Source of the DNA: Adenanthera pavonina
Taxonomy: Eukaryota > Streptophyta > Magnoliopsida > Fabales > Fabaceae
Reading direction: 5' to 3'
Length of the DNA stretch: 64,000 nt
NCBI GenBank assembly: GCA_026686845.1
Contig: JAIVEN010000019.1
Span: 32,988,501 to 33,052,500, forward strand
Positions within the stretch are counted from its first letter, which is position 1. Every line of letters starts with the position of its first letter. The notes below the pieces were generated by a model, which made no database searches, was not told where the DNA came from, and saw only the letters and a list, made by a program, of their open reading frames with translations. A program made the translations under genes and the position numbers. Shown one piece after another: positions 25,559-39,689 of this stretch.

Positions 25559-27315
25559 ATTGAGATAAGTCCTCCAACAAAAAGTGGGGTGATTCTAAAA
25601 TCTAAATTAGTCAAGTATATTCGAACCAAAACGGGCATATTGAGCACCCAACAGGCTCGGAGCCCTGAGTATACAATACAGTCATCAATGGCCCACTTAT
25701 ACCTGTTATGATCCACTTCAAGAGGCATATTCTAAACGCCCACTTTGATGGATTTCAACTTTGAAGTGATCCATACTTTTTCTTCTTCTTCTTCTCCTTC
25801 TCCTCCTCCATACTTCAAACACTAATCAAACAAATCACCTATATATTCACATTACATGCATGCATTAAGAACTACAACCATATGGTTCTTTTCTTTAGTT
25901 TTTTCTTTCTTTCTTTTTCTTTTTTATTTTCCCAGTGTGGATTATTAATCTTTTTAATCCTTACCTCTACGTCGCTCTATCTACCTTAGTAAATATGTGC
26001 TTTAACATTTAATAAGTTAAAATGTAAGGAGTTATGTATTTAAAAAAAATCTTACTATTGAATAATTTGGATTCCAATTGCGTCCAACTTCAAATTAATA
26101 CTAGTAATTATGAAATTCCATAATATAAATATTATAATATTTAATTTAGTTTGACAATTAAAAATATTTTATATTTTATTGATATAAAATACCACTACTA
26201 AGTGACCCGGAATTGGACCAAAAAAAAAAAATCAATCCTTAAATCAATTTGAAATTCGTTCAGAACCAATGTGTCATGCCTTTTAAGATTGCTGAGCTAA
26301 CATATTAGTTCAAACAATTATATATCGATATTTCCTTCCAGAACATTTGCAACTATTTATATTATATTATATATCTAACTGTGTGTTGTCATATAAGTAC
26401 AGAAAATTAGTGGCCACAAAAATATTAGTATAGAAAATTGGAAAGTGGAAAGACGCCCGCTTGGTAAATTAGAATTTAAAAAAAAAAAAGTAAAGATCAC
26501 CGATTTTTTAATATATATTTTTATTTTATTTTCATTTGTTATTTTTTTTTCTTCATCCGATCTTCATACGTCATAATTTTTTAAGACATTTTCATCTTTT
26601 TTATGGTTTTTTTTTTTGTGTACGATCTTTTTTATGGTTTGTTCTTGACATTCTGTAGACAAATTTTTTTTTTTTGGCCAGATTAGACAACAGTAGTTGA
26701 GGTTCATGATTCCTTGTGTAGGGTAGTCGCAGGTATGCGGGTCCAAGTAATGTTACATTCCTTCACATCAACACAATCATAGCCGTCAAATCTACAGAAT
26801 TAGCCTGCCATGTAATCAAGACCCTCGACTTCTTACGGAGGAGGTGGGACCTGAACTCGAAACGCTTTTCAATGGGCTGCCTTCGCATTTCTCAATGATC
26901 GAGACATGGAAATGTCCGTACACTGTAACGCACGGATTCGTGTCGTGATGTGACGACGAAATTTTTATAACGTTCTTGGTCGCTGACATTTTCCATTTTC
27001 GTCTCACCCCTTCTTCCTCCAACCCAAAATGCAGTAGATTTCTTCGCTCTTCCTCGTTTGCTCAGCTTCTTCTAGGTTCTAGCTCACCCTCCCAAGATTT
27101 GTCGGCCAGAAATATCTATTTTATTGATCCTAATTTCACTTTGCATCCCATTTTCTCATAATAATTTTCATTAGGAGCTTTGTTCGCTCCCTCCCCGCAT
27201 CATCGTAAAATCCATGGATGGCAAATGCTGGTAATGGGAACAATCCAGAGAAAGATGATAAGGAAAACAAAAAAGATCTTTTATTTCCTTGATGTTTCCG
27301 GAGTAGTTTTCTATC
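25559..27315 (+). promoter_or_regulatory. Intergenic region and 5' leader of the NTMC2T3-type gene
   Basis: The first kilobase is AT-rich with CT and poly(T) runs and no gene. From about 26.8 kb base composition rises, consistent with promoter and leader of the gene starting at 27316. Frames at 26816-27022 (-) and 26976-27161 (+) show no family features; the latter could at most be an upstream ORF. Confidence 0.4.
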
Positions 27316-30300
27316 ATGAGTAGAAAGAAAAGGTTGAGTAGAAAGAAAAGGTTCCTTCTCAGTCTTGAGAGGGCGGCTGTAGACTTATTGAACCATATTC
27401 TGGTGGAGAAGCCCCGGGTCCTATTGTTCATTCCTCTGATTTTGATTGTTTGGGCAATTGAGAGGTGGCTATTCTCTTTAGCCAATTGGATTCCGCTTGC
27501 ACTTGCTGTATGGGCGACAAGACAGGTTTTGTCTCTCTCCTTCCACTCCCTCTTTTCTCTTTCCCTGTTTCAAAGATTGCCTGCGTTTTAGGGGAGTTCG
27601 AATCCTCTGACTTCATAAAATTGACTGCATGTGGTGCATTTGAAAAGAGATAGAGAGAAAATGGTGGAAGAGAGCAATTATATAAGATATAGACCCCATT
27701 TACAACTGCATTTTATTGTGTCAATCGTGACTTCATGATTACATGATTACATAGAATCTATTTTCATTTTAGGGAGCTTAAGTAATTACTATCTACTTCA
27801 TAAATCTTTGTTCACATGGGAAAGGATGGACCTTGGGCCTTGTTTCTCTTTATTTTGTTTTCTATGACACATTATTTCTCTAATTTATCATCTGGGGAGG
27901 TCTTAAACAAGTGCTTAACATGGGATACTGATCGTTTGTTTGCAGTATGGGATTCATCAATGCAAACTACTTGTGAAGGACTTGAATAATAAATGGAAGC
28001 GAGTCGTTCTGAATACCTCGGTACCTTTCTCGTTCTCTTTTCTTCATTCTAAATTTCCCAAGAGCTTCTTCTTCTTCTTTTTTTTCTTTTTTTAAATAAG
28101 AAAATTTTCAAAGAGCTTTAATATGAAGATGACTTCTACTTCCCGTACATATAGCCCATCACACCATTGGAGCCCTGTGAGTGGCTGAATAAGCTGTTGA
28201 CAGAAGTTTGGTTCAACTATTACAACCCAAAAATTTCAAGAAGGTTATCATCTATATTCGAGGTGAAATTTCCCTGCCCTTCCCCGGTTATGGATGTTTC
28301 CATCTTATTCAGCACAGATATCGCTGGTTAGCTTTCTTAATGTTCTGGTTGAACAGCAATTTGTTCTTCTATCCGGGGCCAAATCAGATAACGTTAGAAG
28401 TTCAGGTTTTCAGTTTGAGTTTGTGGTATATGAGCAAATGTCTGGAAAGTTTTATAAGATATGCTTTCAGCAGGATATCATATTCTGTTTGCCCTGCAAC
28501 TTTCAGGTTAAATTGCTTCCGCATATTCCTTAACTGAGCTGGGCCTTGCATGGATAGCCTTCACACACGGACACACCTTAAGTGGTATCGTGCGTGTGTG
28601 GCGTCAGCAAAATTGGATGTAAAATTATTTATCTACTATTTTTTTAAATGGTGAAATGGCGTTCTAAATTGTAAAAGGGTAAACGTAGGAAAAGGACTTT
28701 GCTATTGGCCTTGCAGATAAGAATAAAAATTTACAATGTTATGTTAGATTACAGCTCCTTAAAATCACTGTGCCTGCTTGTTTTCCATATGGTTTTTAGC
28801 TATAAAAAATAATAAAATTGAAAGAGTGGATGACTCTCATTTACGTTATACTATACATGACGAGAATCTCCTATCATGTTCAATGCACGAGGATGATGAT
28901 CTAATTGACTTTTTCTTTCTTTTGTGTGTGTAGAAACGCTTAAAGCTCCGAAAACCAGGACTTATAGTAAGTAAACTCATTATTTGGAAGAATTTGACAA
29001 GTTTTAGCCAAAATGTTGTGAACATTTCACATAGATGCTTGAAATTTGGTAGACTGTACTGAACAAATATCAATATCTCATCGTGTAGGAAAGAGTTGAG
29101 CTGCAGGAATTTTCACTTGGAACATGCCCTCCAAGCTTGGGTCTTCAAGGGATGCGCTGGTCAACTTCTGGAGATCAGGTTTTATTTTATTTCACATTCA
29201 GATTTACTTGAATATAATAACTTAATGAACGATTTTTGACATTTCGTTTCAAAACTCACGCACATAGATGCTTATGTATGTTCATAGTTTCTACATTTTT
29301 TTTGGGGTTCTTCCGTCTTTTTATTTGAAACGCGGGAAACAGATTTTAGTCCAAATCTCCAATGTTTAATGTAGCCCTTCTGTGAAATTCGCACTGTGAA
29401 TTTACTCCGACCATCACCTCCACTACAATCAATTAGCATCTTTGTTACTTTCTTCTGTTTTTGTTTCTTTCTCCTCTTGCCACTACTTTTGTGCGGCCTC
29501 TATGTTGCCACCATCTCTGAAGGTTTCTGTTTTAGATCCATATTTTGTACCAACAAGAATAACGGGAAGAAAAAACAAAGAAATAACCTTAGAGGACTAC
29601 TTACAAATGAAATATTACATCATAATTCTAGGTATCTGAATCAAGATATCATGTTTAAACAAATTTGAACCGCCTGGTTGGCTCATTGGACTTTTTGAGA
29701 AGAGGACGCTATTGCTTACTGATGCATCTCTGGTACATCCCATTAATGCCATTTACATGATTATATTTAGAATTCCTACTTTACACTTTATTTGCTAGGT
29801 TATTTTCCTCCTTTTAAATGTTTATGTTTTGTCCTTTCAAAGTATAAAATCTATTGATATATGACCAGATGTCTGAGGTTTTAATAAGCGTTCCATTGGT
29901 ATGTCACAGCGAGTACTGCAACTGGGTCTTGATTGGGACACAAATGAAATGAGTATTTTGATGCTGGTCAAGCTTGCCAAGCCATTGATGGGAACTGCCA
30001 GGATTGTGATTAACAGTCTTCATATTAGGGGTGATGTATGTTAGTGACTATGTTTCAGTTTCTCTTAACAAATGTTGTTCTTCACTGGCATAAAACTAAA
30101 CCATATAAAGTAAAGTAGGGAACATAAAAAGAATACTAAGTAGGTTATATTGATTTTTGAATCAGATAAAGAATACTAGCCACTTTGGCCATTTAGTTGT
30201 TATTAATCTATTTTTTATGTTCATTTGTCAGCTTCTTTTTATACCAATTCTAGATGGTAAAGCACTTCTATATTCATTTGTGTCAACTCCTGAGGTGAGA

Positions 30301-33300
30301 ATAGGAGTTGCCTTTGGAAGCGGTGGAAGCCAATCACTTCCTGCCACTGTGTTGCCTGGTGTTTCTTCCTGGCTGGTGTGTTTCTTTACTACTTTAAGGG
30401 TTTTTTTTTTTTGTACATTCATGGGAAAATAACAAATTGCATTTGCTTATGTTGAGTCCCCTAGACTGTCTTATATTTATGCTGTAGGCCCATAAAACTG
30501 TACAAACTTTTGATTCGCTTGCAACTTTGAGAAACAATTTTGCATTTTAGTTATTGATTTCAGACCGATACTTGAGTTCATTGACATGTTTTCCTATATT
30601 CATGCCAATTTAGTCAAAGTCCATTTGAACCAAATACCAAAAAAAGGGCAAAAAATTGAATAATGATATTATTAAAATTGTTTATAAAATATATTTATTA
30701 TGGGACGAATCTGATGTTTCAAGCTAATAGTATTCTTTTTTTTTTAAATACAGGTTAAACTTCTTACTGAGACCATATTCAAAGCAATGGTAGAACCTCG
30801 CCGCCATTGTTTCTATTTGCCAGTTGTAGATTTTAGGAGAAAGGCAGTAGGAGGCATTATATATGTAACAGTGATTTCAGCAAATAAACTTTCCAGGAGT
30901 TGCTTCAAGGGAAGGCAACAAGAAGGTACAAGCAATGGCCCTTTGGATGCCAACTTTGATGAAAAAGACCTACAGACATTCGTGGAGGTAGAGCTTGAGG
31001 AGTTAACCAGGAGAACAGATGTCAGACTGGGTTCAACTCCTAGATGGGATGCAGCATTTAATATGGTTTTACACGATAGTACAGGAACTCTTCGTTTTAA
31101 TCTTTATGAGTGTCCCCCAAGCGGTGTGAAGTATGACTTCCTGGGATGCTGTGAAATCAAGGTACTGTCATTGATATTCTCCTTTTTGAACTAGCAACAG
31201 GATGACAACTTAGAAAGGCGTCAATTACCAGTTAATATTATTATTATTCATGCATTTGTTTTTGAAGAAAAAAAATCTTTGAGCCTTTTTCTATTGGCAG
31301 CAAATACTTAAGCTAACTTTATGCTCGGATCTTTGAGAAGATGAGGCATGTTGAAGACGATTCAACAGTAATTTGGGCGATAGGGCCTAATTCTGGTGTT
31401 ACAGCAAAGCATGCAGAGTGCTCTGGAGAAGAAGTCGAAGTGGTTGTTCCATTCGAGGGGGTCAACTCCGGAGAGGTACAATCTTTATGTTCATCGTGTA
31501 ATAAATTTTCCAAACCTAAGAGAGGTACAATATTTAAGATCATGTAGCAATTAGTAACCCCCACGCCCACCCCCACCAAGAAAAACAAAATTTGCTTTAT
31601 GGTAAAGAGATGATTATCTTCAATTATTGACAGCAGTTGTCACAAGCTAGCAACGTCGTCCACTTTGGAGCAATGCTTGTGACTGCACTGGCGTCATACT
31701 GCCCTCTATTGATTGAATTTCACATACCAATTTGTTTTCCTTGTTATCACTAAATTTAAAGGACTTCTGATAATTTTCTACTTAGTTCTCTTTTGATTGA
31801 TTTCTCATAGTAGAGCTAATTGAAAATTATGTTATAGCCGCTTTCGCTACTCAGAAATTGATAAATAATTTGCCTCAAAACCATTAAGAATTGAGATATT
31901 TTCTTCATTTGACCTCTTTTCATTTCATTTTGTAGTTGAAGGTGAGAATTGTAGTAAAGGAGTGGCAATTTTCTGATGGTTCACATAGCTTGAACAACTT
32001 CCTCGTTAAATCTCAGCATTCATTTAATGGTTCATCACAACTTCTGCCGAGTACTGGAAGGAAACTTTGCGTAACTGTCATGGAAGGAAAGAATCTTGCT
32101 GCAAAAGACAAATCTGGAAAGTTTGAACCCTACATTAAATTGCAGTACGGAAAGGTGAGTCACACTGGGTCTTTATGAGCCTCTAACCACATAGTATCAT
32201 TGATCGTTGAAGTGAGGTCTCTATACTAGTACTAAATGTGAGTGCATAATTATGCTTTATCTGATTCTGCTGTAAAACATCTTTTCAGAATGTCCAAAGA
32301 ACAAGGACTTCTCATACCTCAAGTCCTATCTGGAATCATAAGTTTGAGTTTGATGAGATTGGTGGTGGCGAACACCTAAGATTAAAATGCTTCAGTGATG
32401 AAAGTTTTGGAGACGAAAACATCGGCAGTGCTATTGTAAATTTGGAAGGATTGGTGGAAGGGAAGGTCAGGGATGTATGGATCCCTCTTGAAAGAGTGAG
32501 TTCTGGAGAAGTAAGACTTCAAATAGCTGTTATGGTGGATGATAAAAAAGGTTTATGGGTATGTGTTTCCAATAGGAATTTTATAATTCTTTCATTCAGT
32601 GATGAAAAAAGTATAAAGATTTAAACAAGCCTATGGCTTTTTTTTTTTAAATGTATGTTATAGCTACAGTTATTTACCCAAGGTAAATTTTCACCTCTGG
32701 AGGTAAATTTTCACCTCTGGCTTATTCATTCTATCATGCTTTGCTCCCTTGAAATGGCTAGGGTTCAGGTCTAGGCTCAGACAATGGTTGGATTGAACTT
32801 GATCTGGTGGAAGCAAGGGATCTTATTGGCGCTGATCTCAGAGGGACAAGTGACCCATATGTGAGGGTAAACTACGGACAGTTGAAGAAAAAGACCAAGG
32901 TTATAATCCTGCAACTCTCCTTCCCAGATTTCTCTATGTTTCTGGGGGCTTGCATGTCAGAATTTTACTGGTATTTTAGTTTTAGATAAACTGGCTTTTG
33001 AGTTATTTACTGACAACGGTTCAAGTCATTATTGTCTGGAGCACGTTGATATGAAGTTGATTGTAGTTTCCATTACTCAGTAGCTGTGGTGTTGTGTGGT
33101 AGGTAGTACACAGAACTCTGAATCCTCAATGGAACCAGACATTAGAGTTCCCGGATGATGGGAGTCGCCTCGTACTGTATGTGAAGGACCATAATTCATT
33201 GCTACCGACACAGAGTCTAGGTGAATGTGTTGTGGAATATCAGAGGTTGCCTCCAAACCAGATGGCTGACAAATGGATACCTCTCCAAGGGGTTAAAAGG

Positions 33301-33678
33301 GGAGAGATCCACATTCGAATTACCAGAAAAGTTCCAGAAATGCTCAAGAGACCTTCTTTAGACTCTGCACCTTCCTTAAGTAAATTACACCAAATTCCTG
33401 CCCAGGTCAGATTGATTCTGCTGTATGTAGTATCTGTAGACACTTGTCCCTTCTCTTTTCTAAACCTTACGCAGATATATCATTATTCTCACTTGCTATT
33501 CATGTCATGCCATTATTCTCACAGTGCTTGAATTGGATTTTGTCAGATAAAAGAGATGATAATCAAGTTTCGATCTTTAATAGAGAATGGAAATCTTGAA
33601 GAACTGTCAACGAGTTTGAGTGAGCTTGAAAGTCTAGAGGATACTCAAGAAAGGGTACATAGTGCAGCTGGAGACTGA
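27316..33678 (+). CDS. NTMC2T3: SMP and triple-C2 membrane-tether protein (NTMC2T3 type)
   Basis: Fourteen exons: 27316-27525, 27946-28020, 28155-28262, 28934-28966, 29089-29178, 29910-30035, 30232-30375, 30754-31161, 31341-31475, 31936-32154, 32289-32558, 32762-32899, 33103-33405 and 33547-33678. All are in phase 0 and give 796 residues. A basic N-terminus precedes two hydrophobic stretches (about 34-48 and 52-67), then an SMP lipid-transfer domain (about 98-262). Three C2 domains follow at about 285-397, 485-570 and 615-715. The third keeps calcium-type aspartates (GTSDPYVRV); the second has FEPY instead of SDPY. Relatives tether the ER to other membranes and move lipids (synaptotagmin/tricalbin class). 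The frame stops at 33676-33678, but another frame carries the expected C-terminal coiled-coil to a TAA at 33776-33778, pointing to one extra G at 33653-33655. Confidence 0.9.
32681..32720. repeat. Perfect 20-bp tandem duplication in an intron
   Basis: The unit AGGTAAATTTTCACCTCTGG occurs twice in a row inside the intron between exons 11 and 12 of the NTMC2T3-type gene. Each unit contains GGTAAA, which resembles a splice donor, but the real donor lies upstream at 32559. Confidence 0.9.
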
Positions 33679-33778
33679 GCAAATGGTTCTTCTCAGCAAA
33701 ATAAAGGAGCTGGGCCTGGAGATTAGTAATACTAATTCTTCTTCCACCCTGAGCAGAAGATCCTCTAGTTTTAGATAA

Positions 33779-34911
33779 TTATTCCCCACTCACAAATCAT
33801 CATATTCATCAGAGACATATTTTGTACTCGTTTCTCAGACTTTTTTTTTTTTTTTTGCCAGCACGTTTCTCAGACTAGCAAGTCTTCTTGTGGTTGCACC
33901 TCATATAGCAATTAATTGTACATGGTTATTCCTTCAGTTTAAGTTAGAACGAGAGCTTTTTATTGGAAGAAGGATGAAATTGTATTCGCTCTCACACACG
34001 TATGTATATGCTTCTTTAAATTTGAATAAATAAAAATGAACTGGTTTATTTCTTTGAATTTTTCCTTTTTCATTTTTGAGACTCTACTTGATTTCCCTGA
34101 GTTGTTTTTTAATCTTTTGGCCAAATCGTTGTTGTCATCAAGAAACCTCGTATAACATTCTTTGTATCACACGGTGCAGAGGTTTCATTAGATTACGCCA
34201 CTGCAGACGTAGAGACTGTTGATGTAAGTTTTATTTCTCTCAAATATTCGAAATGTTATATTTGAGACTTCATAACTAAATTAAAGAGGCTAAGAATGAA
34301 ATTAAAATATTTAAAAATATTTTTTAAAAATTAAATTAGCAATTTACTTTAAATTTAATTTAAATAAATTTAATTATCTAATTACATTTTTTAGTATTTA
34401 ATAAGATTTAGAAAATGTATGCCAAAGATGAATAAATTTGATATTTCCTAAATATCGTCAACAGTTTGAACCTTTTATGAAGTGAAGTTACTTCTATTTA
34501 ATCTAAATTCTAAATTATTCAATTATTTTATATTATTTACAAATTATTAATAATAATACTTATTTTTTATTATTAATAATGAAACATTTATACCTAAAGT
34601 AATACTACGTGGTGCAGGGAGGGTGCCATTCCTAGAAAAGCATTTATTTAATTTTTTAAATTTTTAAATAATTTAAATTTTTATTACAAAGCGGAGATTT
34701 ATATATATATATATATATATAAACACACAAATACACATATTTAAGAAAAATTCAATTTTAAAGGGATAGAGCATCTAAAAGGGGAAAATAAAAACATCTT
34801 ATCGTCTTTCATTAAAAAAAAAAAAACAATCTTATCGTCTCTTCGTTCCTCAGCTGTAAGACTGCAACTTCCTCAGCATCCAAATAATGAATAAAGATAT
34901 TAACGGAGCAA
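33779..34911. other. Gap between the NTMC2T3 and CRM genes
   Basis: It holds the 3' untranslated region of the tether gene (AATAAATAAAAAT near 34025 is a plausible poly(A) signal), then AT-rich DNA with an AT microsatellite near 34700-34721, and the promoter of the CRM gene. No further gene is seen. From memory, Arabidopsis has a SAWADEE-homeodomain gene (At3g18380) in this interval; nothing like it is present here. Confidence 0.5.
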
Positions 34912-37900
34912 ATGCTACACAAGCTTAATTCCTTTCAGCTGAAAATGTCTCTCACTGGTACTCGGTTTTCAGAATTTCCTCTCAAGACTTCATTCCCACT
35001 CACCTATCGCTCCTCCGCTTTCAACTGCGCTTCCTTCTGTCATTCCAAATTGTCATTTCGCCTTCTCAGGCCTTCCTCCTCCCTCCGAACTACAGAGCAC
35101 AGTGGTAGCAGCTATTCTTCCTCTTGGGACGACCAAGACCCCCAACCCTCCCCAAAATCCAAGTCCTCAACTGCCCCATGGATCACCAAATGGCCCTCTT
35201 CTAATCCCCCAACCGAATCTCCGAACCGAAAACCCAATGGAAAAGTTGCCGAATTTAATACTGAGGAGCCGGTTGATCAAGCCGAAACTCGCTTTTTTGA
35301 CACGGATAAAGGGCAGAATGCCATTGAGAGGATCGTTCTTCGATTGCGGAATTTAGGACTAGGATCAGATGATGAGGAGGAAGAGGAAATGGAAGCCGGA
35401 GGCAGGGATGAATTGCCCCTAACCGGAGAGGAGAGACTGGGTGATTTGTTAAGGCGAGAGTGGGTTCGACCGGATGCTATATTGGCCGAAGATCAGCGTG
35501 ATGAGATGGTCTTGCCGTGGGAGAGAGGCGAGGAGAAGGATGCCACAGAGGACGGAGAGAGGGGGCTGAAGAAAAGGAGGGTCAAGGCGCCAACTTTGGC
35601 GGAGCTAACTCTCGAGGACGAGGAGCTGAGGCGATTGAGAAGAATGGGAATGAACATTAGAGAGAGGATCAGCGTACCAAAAGCTGGGATTACGCAGGCT
35701 GTGCTGGAGAAGATTCATGATAAGTGGAGGAAGGAGGAGTTGGTGAGGCTCAAGTTTCATGAGGTACTTGCTCGGGATATGAAGACGGCTCATGAGATTG
35801 TTGAGGTTTGTTTGTTCACTTGAATTTCTTTCTTTTCAGTTGGTATGAAATTACGAATACTTCACCTTGCTTTATGTTTCGGTTAGTTTTGTTAGCCGCT
35901 TTGTAAATCTGCGTTCCAGTGACTTTGTTCTTTTAAGTGAATTTCATCAGTTGAATCTGCTATCCATTCCGAAACCTATTTTAGTGGTGTTGTTTTAGAA
36001 GATGCTTTCTTTTGCTTAAGACTTCTATAAAGTTATTTAGAGTTGCATGACCTTCATAATCATGGCCAATTTGAATAACCTTACTCTCCAGATAAGTTCA
36101 TGATGACTGGTATTAATCTGCTTAATTTTGATAAAGCTTTAAAATATCTACCATCCTCTTCTTCGTAACAAATCTTACTGCAGTAGTGCTATTTTTTATG
36201 GTTATAATATCCTTCTGTGTGCTTATTTTCGTTTTCTTATTTGAATGACATTTTCTGAAAAACATTGATAATGGTATTGACTTTTTATCTTTCAATTCGC
36301 CATCTCAATTTTGAAATGATATACTTTATACTTAAGAATTCTTTCACTGCTTTTGATAGTTCCTTTAAAAAAATGTTATTTTGGTGTGCTCATGGCTTTC
36401 CACAGGCCACAAAATGTTACTAAGGTAATTAAGTGTAGGGCTAATAATGTAGTGTAATTAATTTCTTGCCTGTGCTTTATATGTTATGTCAGTATGTCAC
36501 CGCTGCTATATGAGACTATTGTGCAGAAGTCTATACTTGTATGATATTTACCTTTAGTGTGTTGTAGAACATATGAACTAACTTTTACTAGTATTGAGCA
36601 GCGTCGAACGGGGGGATTAGTCATATGGAGGTCTGGAAGTGTTATGATGGTGTACCGTGGTAGCCATTATGAAGGACCTATATCTAGGAGCCAACCCAAT
36701 GGAAGGGAGGTTGAAGACCTTTTTGTACCGAATATTTCCATGAGCAATTTGTCGCTAACAACTGAGAGCAGTGCAATGTCGTCCCTGCAAGAGAGTGAGC
36801 CAGTTGTGAGGAATCACAAAGAAGCTGTGAACATGACAGAGGAGGAAGCAGAGTATAACAGCCTGCTTGATGGTTTAGGTCCTCGTTTTGTTGAATGGTG
36901 GGGCACAAGAATACTTCCCGTTGATGCTGATTTGCTTCCTCCTATAGTTCCTGGTTATAAAACACCCTCTAGGCTTCTTCCTACTGGAATGCGATCTCGA
37001 CTAACTAATGCAGAGATGACCAATCTAAGGAAAGTTGCTAAATCACTTCCTTGTCATTTTGCCTTAGGTAAATCTCATCTACTACATTATCTTATTGTGA
37101 TTATTTTTCAGTTGCTGATACAAATCTTTTGCTGTCCTTTTTAAAAGGGAGAAATAGAAATCATCAAGGTTTGGCATGTGCTATTCTTAGGCTCTGGGAA
37201 AAAAGCTTAGTTGCAAAGATTGCTGTCAAACGTGGTATCCAGAATACAAACAATAAGCTAATGGCTGAGGAGCTAAAGGTTTGTTGTATGCAATCTCCTG
37301 TTATATGGCACCACTTGTGCAATTGTGCTTGAATCAAGCTAAAGGCATTGCATTCTGGGCAAATTACAAACTGATGAATTGATGTACATAATAGGAAGAT
37401 TTTTTCAATGCAGCAACTTCAGAGGATTCAATTGGTGTTACATTAATTTTATCAACTGCCAAGTAATCAAAGTAAAAAAATAGGCCATTGTATTAATCTT
37501 TTTTCTCCGTGTCCCAAATACCTCATACAGTAAATTGAATCATCATTTTTGTAATTATGATGATGAGTCTCTATCATATTGAAGATATTGCTACTCATTA
37601 TCTAATCTGCATACTGTGAAACGGACAAATTTTGTTTTTATGAACCAATGGGACCTCTTTTGTCCATATAATGCTGCATGATATACTAAGATCAAAGAAT
37701 AATCATTAGTTTTAATATAAGAAAAATGCTTTTATTTTCTTTTGTGGTCCAGAAATTAACAGGAGGTACTTTGCTACTAAGGAATAAATATTACATAGTA
37801 ATATTTCGTGGGAAGGACTTTGTTCCAACAAGTGTTGCTGCAGTTTTAGCTGAAAGAGTAGAGTTAGCAAAACAGGTGCAGGATGTTGAAGAGAAAGTGC

Positions 37901-39689
37901 GGTGTGAAGCTGTTGAGTCAACTCCTTTGAGATCAACAGTACAAGCAGGATCCTTGGCAGAGTTTCATGAGGCTCAGGCCCGCTGGGGAAGGGAAATATC
38001 TACTGACGAACGTGAGAAGATGATGGAAGAAGCTGCCAAAGCCAAGAGTGTTAGGCTTGTCAAACAAATTGAACATAAACTAAGTGTTGTAAGTATCTGT
38101 CTACTCATTTTTATCAAAAAAAAGGTAGCTACTTATTTCACGAAGATTATTACATATTATAGTATCTATTTATAGATCTGGACCTTAAAAATTGAGGTTA
38201 CCATAAAAAATTAGATGTGATATCTTAGGGCTTATTGCCTATGAGCTATGATTTTGAAATTAATGGGTTTAGGCATGACAAGGATTCATTAAATGTTGTA
38301 ACTTGATTTTTACACATAATTTTTTTTTTAAATATTATATAATGATCACTTGATTTGTGCAGATGTAGCATTCTTTTGTGTCTTTTTAACAAAGCTTTGC
38401 TTTTTTGATATATATAGCACTCTAAATTCATGAACAGGCTCAGGCAAAAAAGCTTAGGGCAGAAAGGCTGTTAGCTAAAATAGAAGCATCCATGGTTCCA
38501 GCTGGTCCTGATTATGACCAGGAAACAATCACAGATGAAGAGCGTGTGATGTTTCGTCGGGTTGGTTTAAGAATGAAACCGTACTTGCTAATTGGTGGGT
38601 AATTTTCAGCCATATGAAAGTTGCTGTATTGCATCATTTCAATACTAACATTCTTTAATGAAAATCTCCAGGTATACGTGGTGTCTTTGATGGTGTCATT
38701 GAGAATATGCATTTGCATTGGAAGCATCGAGAACTAGTAAAATTGATTACCAAACAAAAGACGCTTGCTTTTGTTGAAGACACAGCTAGGTTACTGGAAT
38801 ATGAAAGTGGTGGAATCCTTGTGGCAATAGAAAGAGTTCCCAAAGGATATGCCATTATCTACTATCGTGGAAAGAATTATAGGCGGCCAATTACTCTAAG
38901 GCCTAGAAACCTTCTAACAAAGGCAAAGGCATTGAAGCGTTCTGTAGCCATGCAACGCCATGAGGTTTCAACTTTTTCATTTGTCAATTACTGATCTATT
39001 TATTTCTTTTATATTTTTTATGTCAGATTTAATCATTTATGAACTGTGCAGGCTCTGAGTCAGCATATAACTGAACTGGAAAAAACTATAGAGCAAATGA
39101 AAACAGAACTTGTGAGTTATTATTGGGATAGTGTAGCTCATCATCATGGTTTTTGTAAGGTCTTTTATGAATTAGTCTTAATTTTATCTTTTTAATATTC
39201 CACAGGGAATGTCTCAAGATGAGCTTGAAGATGGTTGGAGCATGGAAGACCATACCCAAATAAACCCCATCTCAGAATTCACCCAGGTAAGATACTCCTC
39301 ATCCCTTCTCAGTTTCTTGTCTGCTCTATCTTGGGCAGGTTACCAATTAATTCACCCATTTGTTTTATTTTATTTTATTTTATTTTCTAAATGGTAGCAC
39401 TAGCATATATAAGCTCCTCAGACTAGTAATTCAGTTTGTATGAGAAGAAGAGGGAAAGGAGGAGGCCTGATGAAAGAAAACATTATTAATTATGATTACA
39501 GTGAATTTTATTAAATTGTATTTTTGGCTAACAATTTTATTAAATTATTATTTGTAGAGTGACGATGAAGATTCTGATGGCTATACTGATGTTGATTATG
39601 ATGATGAGGATGACATTGGTTGGAATGATGATGAAAATTCTGAGTCTTTGAGCTTTAAAAACGATATGCATCCTACGAAGAAAGGTTAA
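34912..39689 (+). CDS. EMB1865: Three-CRM-domain plastid RNA-splicing factor (EMB1865/At3g18390 type)
   Basis: Nine exons: 34912-35805, 36602-37067, 37148-37278, 37753-38088, 38438-38594, 38672-38964, 39052-39111, 39206-39286 and 39558-39689. All phases agree, giving 849 residues, close to the 848 I recall for the Arabidopsis protein. The Ser/Arg/Phe-rich start looks like a chloroplast transit peptide; an alternative start is Met12 at 34945. CRM domain 1 lies at about 232-320 (VPKAGITQAVLEKIHDKW, GGLVIWRSG, VYRG). CRM 2 is at about 425-530 (GRNRNHQG loop, FRGKDFVP). CRM 3 is at about 640-760 (GIRGVFDG loop, YYRGKNYRRP). A coiled-coil and a very acidic tail follow. CRM proteins bind group II introns and assist plastid splicing; loss of EMB1865 arrests embryos in Arabidopsis. 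The first and last coding exons also have strong unique composition. Confidence 0.93.

Noticed and set aside
28555..28620. CACACACGGACACACC and GTGCGTGTGTGG inverted words in an intron
   Set aside because: Short imperfect hairpin in low-complexity CA/TG sequence; not convincing as an RNA gene or element.
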